DNA from: Cryptomeria japonica | Taxonomy: Eukaryota > Streptophyta > Pinopsida > Cupressales > Cupressaceae | DNA: 64,000 bases | Assembly: GCF_030272615.1 (NCBI RefSeq) | Contig: NC_081415.1 | Coordinates: 190,802,270-190,866,269 of the forward strand | Direction of reading: 5' to 3' | In this document: piece after piece, positions 45,714 to 56,847 of the stretch | Layout: the number at the start of each line of letters is the position of its first letter | How positions within the stretch are numbered: the first letter of the stretch is position 1 | Made by a program: the position numbers and the translations under genes | The notes under the pieces: model-generated | Database searches by the model: none | What the model was told of the DNA's origin: nothing | What the model saw: only the letters and a program-made list of their open reading frames with translations

Positions 45714-47939
45714 ATGAGTTCCTACAAGTATGACAATGATATCTTTTTCAATTCTGATCATACTACATTACCTGACATGGATGCTTATAGAAACATTCCA
45801 AATGTTGAGAACATGGACACTACAAGCAACAATGATACACACAATGATGATATGGACAACTTTTTAGTATATTTAGCAGATGTGGAAGAATCCATTATGG
45901 ATCCCCGTTTCAATCAATTGGTTGAGGAAATAATGAGGAGAGATAGACAATACTTCTTACAAGTGATAGCACAAAGTGGAGCCAAGATACCTCATGATTT
46001 TGACATGTCTCAAATAATGGAAAATCGACGTTTGCAATAACCTCACTCCAACATGGATCAAAGGAGGCCTAATAGTGGAGGCAATAGAGGATCACATCTT
46101 GTGCCTGAATCACCATCATCTTTGTTTCAAAAACTAGAGGTCCCACATACACATGGTCAAGCATACGATACTCACCTTCGTAGACCATTATGGAAGTCTT
46201 ATGCAGAGAAATATGCTCAATCACATATCAATGCTAAGGATCAACCACCAAAGCAATTGGATATTCAAAGGCATGCTCAAAATTTGGACACAAGGAAACC
46301 CCGTGTCAAATTTGGGGGCAACACATTAGAACATGACATGCCTATAGAGTATGGTATACATGGAAAAAATAGATATTTCGTTCCTCAACATGAATCTATA
46401 CCAAGTGGTCCATATATGCAGCATCACTATAGACCTCCTCCATATGAACATATGTATGATCAATATCATCCATATATGCAACATGCTTCTCCTCCAATTG
46501 GTGCCTCAAGCATGGGGTATGGTCCAAGAAGTTGATCTCCACCTAAGAGCAATTTGGAGCAACATATCAGGGACTTACAAAAGAAAATGAAGGACATAAA
46601 TACACCGAAGCCAACATACACAATGAGAGACATATGTCCTTATCCACCTGACAAGAGCATTCCAATGCCTCCTTTTCCTACACACTTTGTGACACCTAAG
46701 TTTGATAAGTATAGAGGAAAAGGAGATCCTAAGGCACATATAAGATAGTTTTTCATAGCTTGCATTGAGGTAGCAGTAGAAGAGACATATTTGATGAGAT
46801 TATTCCCACAAAGCCTAGGTGATCAAGCTATGGAATGGTTCTCCCAACTTCCACCTAGTATTAAGTCATGGGGTGACTTAGCAAAGGCATTTATCCAACA
46901 TTTCTCATACAACATAGAGACAGACATATTAGTCACTACTTTGTGCAATGCCAAACAAAAGGATGGAGAATCTTTTTCATCATTTTTACAAAGATGGAGG
47001 AATCTAGCCAGCAGATGTTCTTGGAAAATTCCACAAAAACAAATGGTAGAAATGTTCACCCAGAATGTTAACAAAGACATTGGTTATGACTTAAGAAAAT
47101 CTTTCTTGTACACTTTCAAGGACGTCATTGAAAAAGGCTTAGCAATAGAGAAGGTCCTAATTGAACAAGAAGTCATTAAGATATTCAAGGAAAACAAAGA
47201 TGACTTTAAAGGAAGAGACAAGCCAAGATTTTGGAATAAAAACAAGAACATAGTCAATGATGGTTTTGTTGATGCCAATACAGTGCGACCCAAATTCATT
47301 TTTTCTGGATCAAGTCAGGTGAATACTCAAACAACTTCTAAATCACGAAGGAAGTACACTCCATTGGGAGAACCACTTGAGTCAGTTTTCAAAAAGCTAG
47401 TGGCAAATAAGGTAATCACTATTCCAGATTTTCCTCCATATGAACTAAAGGTTAAACCAAATTGGTGGAATGATGATGAATATTGTGAATTTCATAAGAG
47501 CAAGGGTCATAAGATAGGAAATTGTCATCGACTAAAGAACATCATACAAGATCTTATTGATAGAGGTGACATTCAGATTGAAGGACACTCATCCAATCAA
47601 GAACATGAAATGTTTAAGGAACCATTCCCAAAGCATGACAAGGGAAAAGCTGTAGCCACCGATGATCAAACCAACTATACTAGAGCATCCTACAACTATG
47701 ATTCAACTATCAATCACATCTCGATGGACAATTACATCTCTACCATTATCATCAAGGACAAAAACCCTGAGAATTCTACCCAGAGACCCAAGATTGTCTT
47801 AAAAGGAATTGGATCTTCTTCGGAACCTACCTCTGAATGTCATGTTACAACCCGTCGAGGTAAAATCACTTTGCAAGGTGCTCCAACCAAGAACACCGCT
47901 TCCTTATCAACCAAGCTTGAGTATGACCTTGTAGAATAG
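45714..47939 (+). pseudogene. gag: Gy1-2 gag polyprotein
   Basis: From ATG 45714 (MSSYKYDNDIFF) one frame runs 742 codons to TAG 47937-47939. Only three stops break it: TAA 46038, TGA 46533 and TAG 46746. The N-terminal 280 residues are acidic and then His/Pro/Tyr-rich. The capsid-type gag domain starts near 46650 (PPFPTHFVTPKFDKYRG), and the zinc-knuckle-like CEFHKSKGHKIGNC lies near 47486-47527. This copy shows the N-terminus that is missing from copy 1. The terminal stop matches the TAA of copy 1 in position but is TAG, and protease sequence continues in frame. Confidence 0.9.
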
Positions 47940-48696
47940 TTAGGGAAGACACCTGCGCTCATCTCCATCCTTGAGCTCTTACGCATATCCCCTGCACATA
48001 AAGCCATTCTTGACAAAACTTTGAGAGACACTTCCATCCCTACCGATCTGAACGTGGACCAGTTTCAAGCCATGGTGGGATACCTTTCCATTCCACACTC
48101 CCTTACATTCACAGAAGCCAACGATGCCTCCATGAGTCAGCCACATAATGCACCTTTACACATTGAAGCCTTCATACACAAACATAGAATCAAACAAGCC
48201 CTAATAGATGGAGGAGTAGGTCTAAACATTTGTACATTGAGCTCTATTAAACAATTGGGATATTCTGACAAAGCTGTGAATTCTACAAACAAAATTACTA
48301 TCAAAGCATATGATGATGAAGAGCGTTCATCCAAGGGCACAATAACTTTACCTCTCAGAGTTGGGCCAATTACAAAGGATGTGGTTTGTCAATTCCTTGA
48401 CCTTGATCTCACATATAACATACTCTTGGGATGCCCATGGATTCATGAAATGAGTGCAATCCCATCTACATATCACTGATGCATCAAGTTTCCACACAAT
48501 GGAGTTGAAGTGAGTATCAAAGCTGACCCAAATCCATTCATATATTGCAACAATCTATGACCTAGATCAGGAATAACAATACTAGTCAATCGAGAGGCTA
48601 TTCCATCTTCAGCATATGTGGATCCAAAATCCTTGAAAGCTTCTACATCAAAACAAACAGAGCTCAAAGAAAAATTCAAGTTTAAAGACCTGGGAT
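47940..48696 (+). pseudogene. pro: Gy1-2 protease segment
   Basis: In frame with gag after its stop, it aligns with copy 1 from LGKTPALISILELLRISPAH through LIDGGVGLNICTL (protease site, D-G-G) to NILLGCPWIHEM. Stops at 48477 and 48558 break it. Similarity to copy 1 ends at GEY near 48711. The following G-patch, RT and RNase H are absent. Confidence 0.88.
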
Positions 48697-49752
48697 GTGG
48701 TGAGTATATCTTTCATGTTGATCAACTCCCACTATTCTCCTAAGGTATTCAGTCGACATGAACAATCTATAAACAATTTGAAAGGAATTTGGTGTGAACC
48801 ACCTAGTGTTGTGGCTACTAAGTCTGAATGCAAATCTCCTCGAGTGGTGCCAGCATCTCTTGATATCAATATTCCTAAGAGTGGTTCCAGCAAAGAATCT
48901 ATTGAGTGCATCGCCAGTCCTCTTGAGAAGTCACATAGCTTTACCATATCATCCACTCATTCCATTTCCACTCCTTTCCCAGACTTGGATCAACAAGAAT
49001 TACAAAAGCCCTTACTAATTGGGGATCAAAAATCAAGCTTTGAAAAGAAAAATCTACAAGTCAAAACTACAGAAAAGTCCTTTAGTCCAAATAAAAATCA
49101 AAAGCTACTGGACTCTGCAAAAATCAAAGTCAAGGATAAAAATCCTTTGAAAGAAAAAGAGCAAGAGTTGATCTTCCCTAATACCAAAATAACTGGGGGC
49201 AAAAGTCCTAAAATTTTAAGTCAAAATGCATATTTGTTGATCCTAAGTCTCCATCAAGCTATCCTACTTTCACTTCTTTTCACAATCATAAGCCTTCATA
49301 ACTCATCCACTTGTTCCACACATCCATTCCCTTCTGGCGATACATCATGGACCTTTAATGGAGCTTCCTTGAAGGACTTTGTTATCAGGGATGCCCAAAC
49401 TTCTTTAGGTGACATGCATATGGGCAAACGTAGTCCCCACACTAGTAATTCTATCTCAGTTCCTTTATCAAGGAAGATAAACACTCAAGCTACACATCAT
49501 TCAGTCAAGGAACAATGCAGCTACAATCATAAGGTTAAGCCTCATACATTTGAGGTAGGTGACTTAGTTCTCAGAGAAAATCCTAAAAATCAGCAAGACA
49601 AAGAGAAGAAGGGAAAGTTCAAACCAAATTGGCTTGGTCCTTACATCATTACAGGAGCATATGGATCTGGGGCATATCAGCTCTCAACTATAGAAGGTGA
49701 ACCTTTGGAGGATCCTATCAACAGCATGCACCTTCGTAGGTTTTACACATAG
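48697..49752 (+). CDS. Chimeric 351-codon ORF: unknown segment fused to the integrase GPY tail
   Basis: This is an intact frame ending at TAG 49750-49752. Residues up to about 273 have no counterpart in copy 1. They are Ser/Lys-rich, with one hydrophobic stretch (AYLLILSLHQAILLSLLFTI). From about 49516 it matches the copy 1 integrase tail (SYNHKVKPHTFEVGDLVL, GPYIITGAYGSGAYQLS). It starts a few bases inside the region that copy 1 shares and is in a different frame from the protease. It could be a deletion scar with filler, or a captured sequence. It is one of few long frames here without stops. Function is unknown, and the start codon is nominal. Confidence 0.6.
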   Translation: MVSISFMLINSHYSPKVFSRHEQSINNLKGIWCEPPSVVATKSECKSPRVVPASLDINIPKSGSSKESIECIASPLEKSHSFTISSTHSISTPFPDLDQQELQKPLLIGDQKSSFEKKNLQVKTTEKSFSPNKNQKLLDSAKIKVKDKNPLKEKEQELIFPNTKITGGKSPKILSQNAYLLILSLHQAILLSLLFTIISLHNSSTCSTHPFPSGDTSWTFNGASLKDFVIRDAQTSLGDMHMGKRSPHTSNSISVPLSRKINTQATHHSVKEQCSYNHKVKPHTFEVGDLVLRENPKNQQDKEKKGKFKPNWLGPYIITGAYGSGAYQLSTIEGEPLEDPINSMHLRRFYT

Positions 49753-51727
49753 CTCTTTGGAATATCCTAATTCAAAAAATAGAAAAAAAAAAAAAATTTC
49801 AAAAATACAAAAAAAAAAAAAAAATTCAAAAATACAAAAAAAATTATAAAACAAAAAAAAATCGTTACTTGGTGAAAACCTAGCAAACAGGCGCCTTGTG
49901 ACACAAAAAACATTGAAAATCAAAAAAAGTAAAGAGAAATAATTTCATCCAACGGTGAAAACCACTTCGGTGGTGCCCTGGGAAAGTACCACGGTGAAAA
50001 CTGGGTCACCAGTGCCATGTGTAGAGACATTGCTCCTCCCTCCTTTAGGATTCTCTTTCATCACTTCACTTTGCACACACTCACGACCAATTCATCCATA
50101 ATAAACTTACCCATTCCCATCATGTCTTTTTATTGATCTACCCAAGATTGGTTCGCCATTCATAATAACCTTCATTTTCATCCTTTTTCCATCCATAATA
50201 AATCAGATCGTATATGTGGCTAAGGAAAATCCTACATCTAGTGATGGGTGTGGAACTGAGAACATCACATGTTTCAAGGAGTAGAGTTTCTTCCAGCTTC
50301 CTTTAGTCTATCCACGCACAATCCGCAATAAAGCAACATTTGCATCACAGATCCGCAATAAAGTTTCATTTTCTCCGCAATAAAGTATCAGTTTCATGGA
50401 TTCAGTTAGTTTCAGATGAGACGGCAGCAACAATGGGCTTCAACAAAATCAAATCTTTCAATAGACTCAAACAACATATGGTTTCATGCTATCTATCCTT
50501 TTTGTGAAAGTAAACATTGTGACCACAATCAAATAAGACTTATACAAGTGACAAGAGACACTAAACTTGAGGACTACAGTGGATGTTGGTGTCAAGTCTT
50601 GGTTCTCTTTTGATTTTATCTTTCTGGTGACATGTCTTTTATCTTTTCTAGGATGTCTCTGACTAGAGATTCTATCTCCAAGATGTCTTTGACTAGAAAG
50701 GCGAGGATGGGGTATTGTCACCTATTTTTCTTTTGATGTCTATGGATTGTCTCTTAGTAATGCTATGACTTGTCCAAGGATATGAGGACACTGAGAGTCT
50801 AGTGTGAATTGGGGCATTCCTTGTTTGTGACTATTTTATCTCCATGCAAATAGGTACAATGACTTTCTGGGTCGGACATATGCCTCGATTGTCATAACCT
50901 ACTTGCCATAATAAAGCTCAATGATGATAACACACAAGAAGCTCTTTCACTTTCATATCTTCTACCTTCCATCCCCCTTTCTTGATTGACCTCCATCATC
51001 CTTCTTGAGTCCGCGTAGCCTGCTATCACATGACTAAGTATAATGACACACCAAAAACATTTGCATTTCATGTAGTTGCACCTACATTATCACATATAAG
51101 CATTTCATACATACATATAGATATCACAACTACATCACATCCTTCACACAACACCTGTTAGCATAATTTACATTTGCATTATCATATTCATTTGCATTTC
51201 ATACATTCACATTTGCATCATGCATAACATATAAAAATATAAAAGAACAAAAAAAAATATATTGCATTGCATCATATACATATTTGCATCCATATCATAA
51301 GCATCACATAAGAACATCTCATCACATAGGTACACATGCATATAGCTACCGTAAAGATGAATCATCTCATATTATTATATAAAGTGTCATGATACAATGA
51401 TGTCAAAATCATATGGCTACAATCACCCACAGGTGTCTACATCATCATACAAAAATGGTACAATACTGATACATAGGGAGCCCTCTACGGCTATAATGAA
51501 TTCCCTCCCTCAGAGCCGGCTAGCCTCGATGGAGTCTGAGCCCTAGAAGGACCCACCCCAAGATCATCTCTCCTAGCCCCTCTTTCCTCTATAGCCACCC
51601 CTCGTGACACCCTATCTAGACAGAGGAACCCATTGATAGCTCCTGCCAACACTGTTGGTAGTGCTAATCCTATCCATGTCATTATATCCCATGCTACATG
51701 TCCAGCCCTCATCCCCACTCTCAAATC
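49753..51727 (+). other. Gy1-2 3' noncoding region
   Basis: It is collinear with 5896-7615. It holds an expanded A-rich tandem tract (49776-49862), the GGTGAAAAC / GGCGCC repeats, three TCCGCAATAAAG copies (50322-50333, 50352-50363, 50374-50385) and the CATA-rich stretch. On the minus strand the PMD-related frame extends past its stop as GHVAWDIMTWIGLALPTVLA (51724-51491). Confidence 0.75.
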
Positions 51728-52591
51728 CTAGAACACTTGTCTAAGGGCATCCTTGTCTCTGTCTCGATCATATGGAATCAGCTCCCCATCGATCGATATC
51801 TGTAGAATCCTGTATACATCCTCCAGGGTGATTGTCATCTCCCCCATCGGCAAATGAAAAGTGCAAGTCTCAAAGTGCCACCTCTCCGCCAGTGCAGTCA
51901 GCAATCCCATGTTTGCTCGAAACTCAGGCACATACAGAATATGTCTCAATCCCATAGCCTCAATCATAGCTCGGTCCTCGACTGTCAACTCAAGTCGCAA
52001 CCTCTGAGTCAATGGGAATCTCTCCTGTGACTCCAGCATAGACAAATACTCTTGCAGTCACATAAATCAATCATCTCAGTCCTAGTGACCCTCATTGTTC
52101 ATCACAAAGTGTTGCTTCTATCCTAGTGGTACTCCCTGTTCATCACAAAGTACTACGTGTTTTGCACTCCCTGTTCATCATAAAGTGCTACTCATATTTG
52201 CACTCCCTGTTCACCACAAAGTGTTGTTCATATTTGCACTCCCTGTTCATCACAAAGTGTTGCTCATATTGGTACTCCCTGTTCATCACAAAGTACTATG
52301 TCTTGGTGCTCCCTGTTCATCACAAAGTGCCTCGATCTATCCTAGTCTTCCCTAGAGGACCTGCTTGAGTGTATCCTCTCAGCAACTTATCCAATCGACA
52401 GCGTATGTTTATCACAGAACTGCTGATTCAGCCTAGAAGACATAAACACGCATTTATTACATTACCTAGCATGCATTAATGACAAATAAATGCATCAAAG
52501 TACAAGGAGGTTTTGTGGTACTTACTGGCTCTCCTGCCTCTGCTGGCCTCTGGAATCAGCGAATGCGATCAAATCTGTGAACCAATGCCAT
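51728..52591 (-). pseudogene. Antisense PMD gene carried by Gy1-2, two-exon model
   Basis: It has the same structure as in copy 1. Exon 1 (52591-52526) starts at ATG and ends CCA before GTAAGT. Exon 2 (52051-51728) encodes EYLSMLESQERF, then LLTALAERWHFETCTFHLPM and EMTITLEDVYRILQISIDG. Breaks differ from copy 1: exon 1 has TGA at codon 12 instead of TAG at codon 14, and the acceptor AG has become AA. The exon 2 end stop (TAG) is shared. Exon 2 is otherwise open over 107 codons, and most of its differences from copy 1 leave the PMD motif readable. Confidence 0.68.
52089..52335 (+). repeat. Minisatellite of about 36 bp inside the PMD intron, Gy1-2
   Basis: Seven units with the core CTGTTCATCACAAAGTG lie at 35-39-bp spacing from about 52095 to 52330. 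They are more regular than the copy 1 array. Confidence 0.88.
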
Positions 52592-52681
52592 TGTTGTTGA
52601 CTGTTGCTGCTCTATTATCTCTCTGCACTCTGATCTCTTCAATGTGTGGATGACAATGAGGATGTTTTCCCCTCGTGGTCT

Positions 52682-52690
52682 ATCTTATAG
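52682..52690 (-). promoter_or_regulatory. TATA-like box for the antisense PMD gene, Gy1-2
   Basis: The minus strand reads CTATAAGAT about 95 bp upstream of the ATG at 52591, as in copy 1. Confidence 0.45.
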
Positions 52691-52915
52691 ACTACCCTAG
52701 CCCTAGTCTCCTATGTCAGTCTTCATTATCCCGTGACTTTGTCACTTTATCTGGTTAGTCCATTCTAGCCTTTCTTTCTTATCAAGAGATTGTCTGTGGT
52801 CTTTTCACACATTTTCATCCAATCTCTCGAGGGGGCATATCATTCCCATCTTGGGGCAACTCTGTATCAATTCATCTTATCTTCTTTGAAACAACGCAAC
52901 AAGCCACATTGTCTC

Positions 52916-52929
52916 AAAGAGGGGCAAAA
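52916..52929 (+). promoter_or_regulatory. Polypurine tract of Gy1-2
   Basis: AAAGAGGGGCAAAA lies directly before the 3' LTR. Confidence 0.88.
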
Positions 52930-53662
52930 TGTAGACACCCAAAATTGTCTAGTCTAATTAAATAAATATCTTTATTTATTTAATTATCTAAGCTTAATGC
53001 TTTTATTAATTAAATAAATCTTTATTTATTTAATTAATTCATTTATCCTCTTCTAGCCTTATTTCTCATTTAAATAAATACATTTATTTATTTAAATTAT
53101 CCTTTTCCTAAATTAAATAAATATGTTATTTATTTAATTAATTCATTAACCTTTTCTACCTATGACACATGTCATTCATCTCTTAATTCATACACTACCT
53201 ACCCCTTTCATTATTTTATTATTTCTTTTACCTACCCTCTAATCATAGCCGACCTCCTTTTACACCTCTCAATCTTATCCCTCCATTTCATATAGTGTCT
53301 TCTATATAAGGAGATGCTTCTTCATTATCAAAGCCCCTCATTGACTACTTGACTACACTACGCTTTTGAACATAGGCGATCCTACTTGCAACCACATTTC
53401 CATTCTTTGTTGTGCTCTTGTGCACACATAAAATTTGAGAGCAAATATATCAAGCAAGATCAATGGAGATAGGAAGAATGGAGATCCAAACCCTATTGGA
53501 CATGTGATGGTATAATCTTTGTGATTTTATTTGATTTGCATTGTCTTAGGTAATCTTCATATGTTATGGTGGATCTTTGTTGTTGTTAGGCTAGGGTTTT
53601 GTGGTTGAATTCATTTAACCTTTCAATATCGTTATTATTGTTATCCATTTTCACCATAAACA
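52930..53662 (+). repeat. Gy1-2 3' LTR
   Basis: It is 733 bp, TGTAGACACCC to CATAAACA, followed by CATAC. It is nearly identical to 42362-43095. Confidence 0.95.
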
Positions 53663-53667
53663 CATAC

Positions 53668-54545
53668 TTCAATGAGTAAAGGTTAACAGTTGGTATCAGG
53701 TGTTAATTGTTATGTACAGGATGTTACCAACATTAATGCTAACATGTACTTGCAGGTTATGTAAGACAATGAGGCTGGAGATCATTGCATTAGCTCCGAT
53801 AGCATAGAATGTGAAGGTATGTCTTAGGTGGTATTGGAAAAGACCTGAATGACATATGTTGGCCCCATGGTTAATCATGCAGACATGCATATTTTTGGGC
53901 TAACTTTTTTTGATTCTTGGCATGATGATAACATTGTTAGGCATTGTGTGGATCTAGGATCATGTCATAGGCTATGGTGTATACAATGAAGCTGAAGGGT
54001 CATCAAATGATCTCATATACATAGCTAAACTAGTATATGGTGAAGATTGGAGTCCCGGTATTGTACCTGGCTGGAGTTGAGGACTTGAGAGGTATGACTC
54101 ATGGGGAGTTCAAGCACTCATGATGTAGAGCCAGTTTGCTTGAACTTACAAGCATACTGACTACCCAAACTGCAGGAGATGAAAATTGCAGAGGTGTTGC
54201 AGGTTGACCGACAGGTGAGTAGTATTCACTTACACATCAACAATTGGTATCAGCCTTTCTACAAATTTAGTTCAATTAGCATTGGAAATTCATGCTCAAT
54301 TTATGTCTATTGATGGTTAAATTCCCCATCTCAAGTGTTGTGACTTGAGAAGATATAACAACTAGTGACAAAGATAACAAGTGGTATCAAACAAAGTGTT
54401 ACATCTAATGAAGACAAAGGGGGAGGAAGAGTTATGCCAATGAATGGTAAATATAGGGAGGAATGGTATCTTGAGAGTACCCTTTGTCATTGACTGTAGT
54501 ATACTACTTACTACATGAGTTGACATCAATGCCAAAGGGGGTGAT
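53668..54545 (+). other. Copia-A 3' interior with polypurine tract
   Basis: There is no coding frame. Three TGGTATCA motifs resembling the primer site stand at 53691, 54245 and 54382. CCAAAGGGGGTGAT (54532-54545) directly before the LTR is the polypurine tract. Confidence 0.7.
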
Positions 54546-56847
54546 TGTTGGCATTGTGTTGTCATTGATGTCAACCAGTATGGGATGACTGCCAGTAGAA
54601 GAGATATATGTGCAACAGTGCTATGGAGGATTACAAGATGTGATATCTTGGATATCACCTTGTGTTATAGAACACTGGTAAGGTAAGGAAGATGACCTCA
54701 AGAGTCACCAATACACAAGTTAGTGCCTGGCTTGTGTGATGAGATAGAGAGGTGTTTGAGTGGTTGTTTGTGATGAAGATGCAGAATGTTATCTGAATCA
54801 CATCCACATCAGAAGAGAAGATTGAACAAGTCACCAGTATGCTATGAGGTTGCAGAACAACAAGACTCCCACCAGATAAAGATGTAGTCATCATGAGAAG
54901 CAATGACTGACATTGAGTGTTCCCACATTAGATCCCATGTGCCTGTTTGAAGAGATGCTGCACAAATAGGGAAGTCACATGAAGTGCACTGCAGTATGCA
55001 GAATACAAGGTGTTACTCCACCGTTAAGTGGATCTTATCTCTTATTATGCATTGTGTGCATTATAGTTAGGTGAAATAAGAGTGAAGAGGTAAAGGCAAG
55101 TACTTGAAGGATCACACTGGATTTACTGGTGAATTGAGGGAATGTCTTAAGTGCATGAGATCAGGGTTATGCACTAAACTGATAGAGAAGGCATATTGAG
55201 ATGTCAGTACAGAGGAAGTGTGAATTGTTTGTCACCTTGAAAAACCGGTAGAGGAATGAATAGAATTGATCAGGGAAAAGGCAAGGTTAAGAAGATGTAG
55301 TCAGAAGTAGGATGACCTGATTGAAGATGGAGTCTTGTGAAGGTTGATGACAGGGTGTCATCAAGAGTGGTAAATGACATGTAGGCCCACCAATAATATG
55401 GACAAGTTGTAGATATAGAAGACTTCCCACTTGATGGGAATGTGCATGCTTAGGTTAGTCATGTCTGAAGACCAGTTTAAGTGTTCCATCGATAGTTCAG
55501 CAGAGTGCAAACATGATGAGTGAACTGGTAGAGTGTGAGATACTAGCAGGGTTAGTAAACTGACAGAAAGGAGGAACCGATAAAATGTTTGGTCAGTGAT
55601 CCTATGTGGACCGACATGAAGACTCAAGGTGGTAGAGCTGGTTGACTTAGATGCGACATGGAATCAAGGTGGTGAACCTGCACCAAATGAAGATGGAATG
55701 TATATCGACGAGGTAGGTATAGAGTTGGTCAACTTTAAAGGAGACTGTGAAGCTCAAGGTGAAGTGGTTGAAGTGCACGGATCGAGATTAAATGAACAAG
55801 AGAGGATCGAGGATAGACTGGTCGAGCAGATCAAAGTAGTTGAAGCAACCCATCATGCCATTTATGTCGATTGACCAAAAAGTATGCAGATAGATCATTT
55901 GTAGGTTGCTAAAGAAGGAAGACATGTTTTAGAAGGCATGTTATTAGTGGACTCATGCAGATGGATGTCAGGAAGATCAGATCGAGCAAGATCTAATTGG
56001 ATTTAGTTTTCCTCGAGGATGGCGAGGAAACCCTAACCGCCTAGATTTTGAATTAGGTGTTGGTGAGAAAACCTAGCTATAAGTATGAAGGCCAAAGAGA
56101 TTGTTTGGTGTTGCTGAATAGAAGAATATTGTGCTACTACAAAGTGATACTTCTGCAAGAGAAAATCAGCCAAGTTCTCAATGAGCATCTGAGAAGTGAG
56201 TGAGAGTGAGGGATAACCTGGTTGAACCATTCAACCTGTAGAAGAGAAGAACCGGTAGTGTTCATACTAGAAGAGCAGGGAGTAAGGTGGAGATCCAGCA
56301 GAGGAGAAGAAGTGTATCGGTAGAGTTTACCGACAGTTAAGCAGGAGAAGAGAAGTAGCAAGTGAAGAGCAGCAAAAGAGTGAGCTGGTGTAGCAGAGAA
56401 GGTATCTCACCGACAGAGTAAGACATTTGACAAGGTTGCAAGATTCACTTGTAACAAGATAACTACTTTTGTAATTGATGTTTACATTGTGAACATTGAT
56501 TTGTAGATTGGTGCAGGGGTTGTAGCTCCTTGGGTTGGTTCCCTAAAGTCAGGGGTTGGTGCCCTAAACTTTATAGCTGTGTTTTTAATTATGAGGCTGG
56601 ATTGGAGCAATAGACTCCAGCAGCATTGATCACCGAGGTTTTTCTCATCTTGGGTTTTCCTCCTATATGCTTGTGTTATGTGATGTCCCTTGTGTGATTG
56701 CATTTGTGTTGGTCTCCCCACTAACCGATAATCTTGCATTGAGTTAGATCCATCAACCGGTATGCTCACATAGGATTGCTAAAGGGAAAAGATTTGAGAA
56801 CCACTGATTCACCCCCTCCCCCTCTCAGTGGTGCATTGTCTCTAACA
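54546..56847 (+). repeat. Copia-A 3' LTR
   Basis: It runs TGTTGGCATTGTG to GTCTCTAACA, 2,302 bp, and is followed by the GAGGG duplication. Confidence 0.93.

Larger units (their letters stand above)
42362..53662 (+). mobile_element. Gy1 copy 2: complete but non-autonomous Tat-lineage element, 11.3 kb
   Basis: LTRs are at 42362-43095 and 52930-53662, with CATAC on both flanks. The order is primer site, 2.6 kb leader, gag, protease, an unrelated 0.8 kb segment in place of RT, RNase H and most of integrase, the integrase tail, a 3' region, an antisense PMD gene, a polypurine tract and the LTR. The LTRs look about 97 percent identical by eye, so it inserted fairly recently, after losing its own polymerase. 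It must have been moved by enzymes of another copy such as Gy1-1. Confidence 0.95.
37761..56847 (+). mobile_element. Copia-A: pol-less Copia-type element, host of Gy1-2
   Basis: The LTRs are 37761-40042 (2,282 bp) and 54546-56847 (2,302 bp), with a tRNA-Met primer site and a polypurine tract. Its own interior is only about 3.2 kb (40043-42361 plus 53663-54545). It encodes gag with zinc knuckles and no protease, integrase, RT or RNase H. It is flanked by GAGGG and lies inside the protease codons of Gy3-B. Gy1-2 is inserted in its interior at 42361/53663. Roughly 9 percent difference between the first 215 bases of the LTRs, by eye, makes it older than Gy1-2. Confidence 0.93.
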
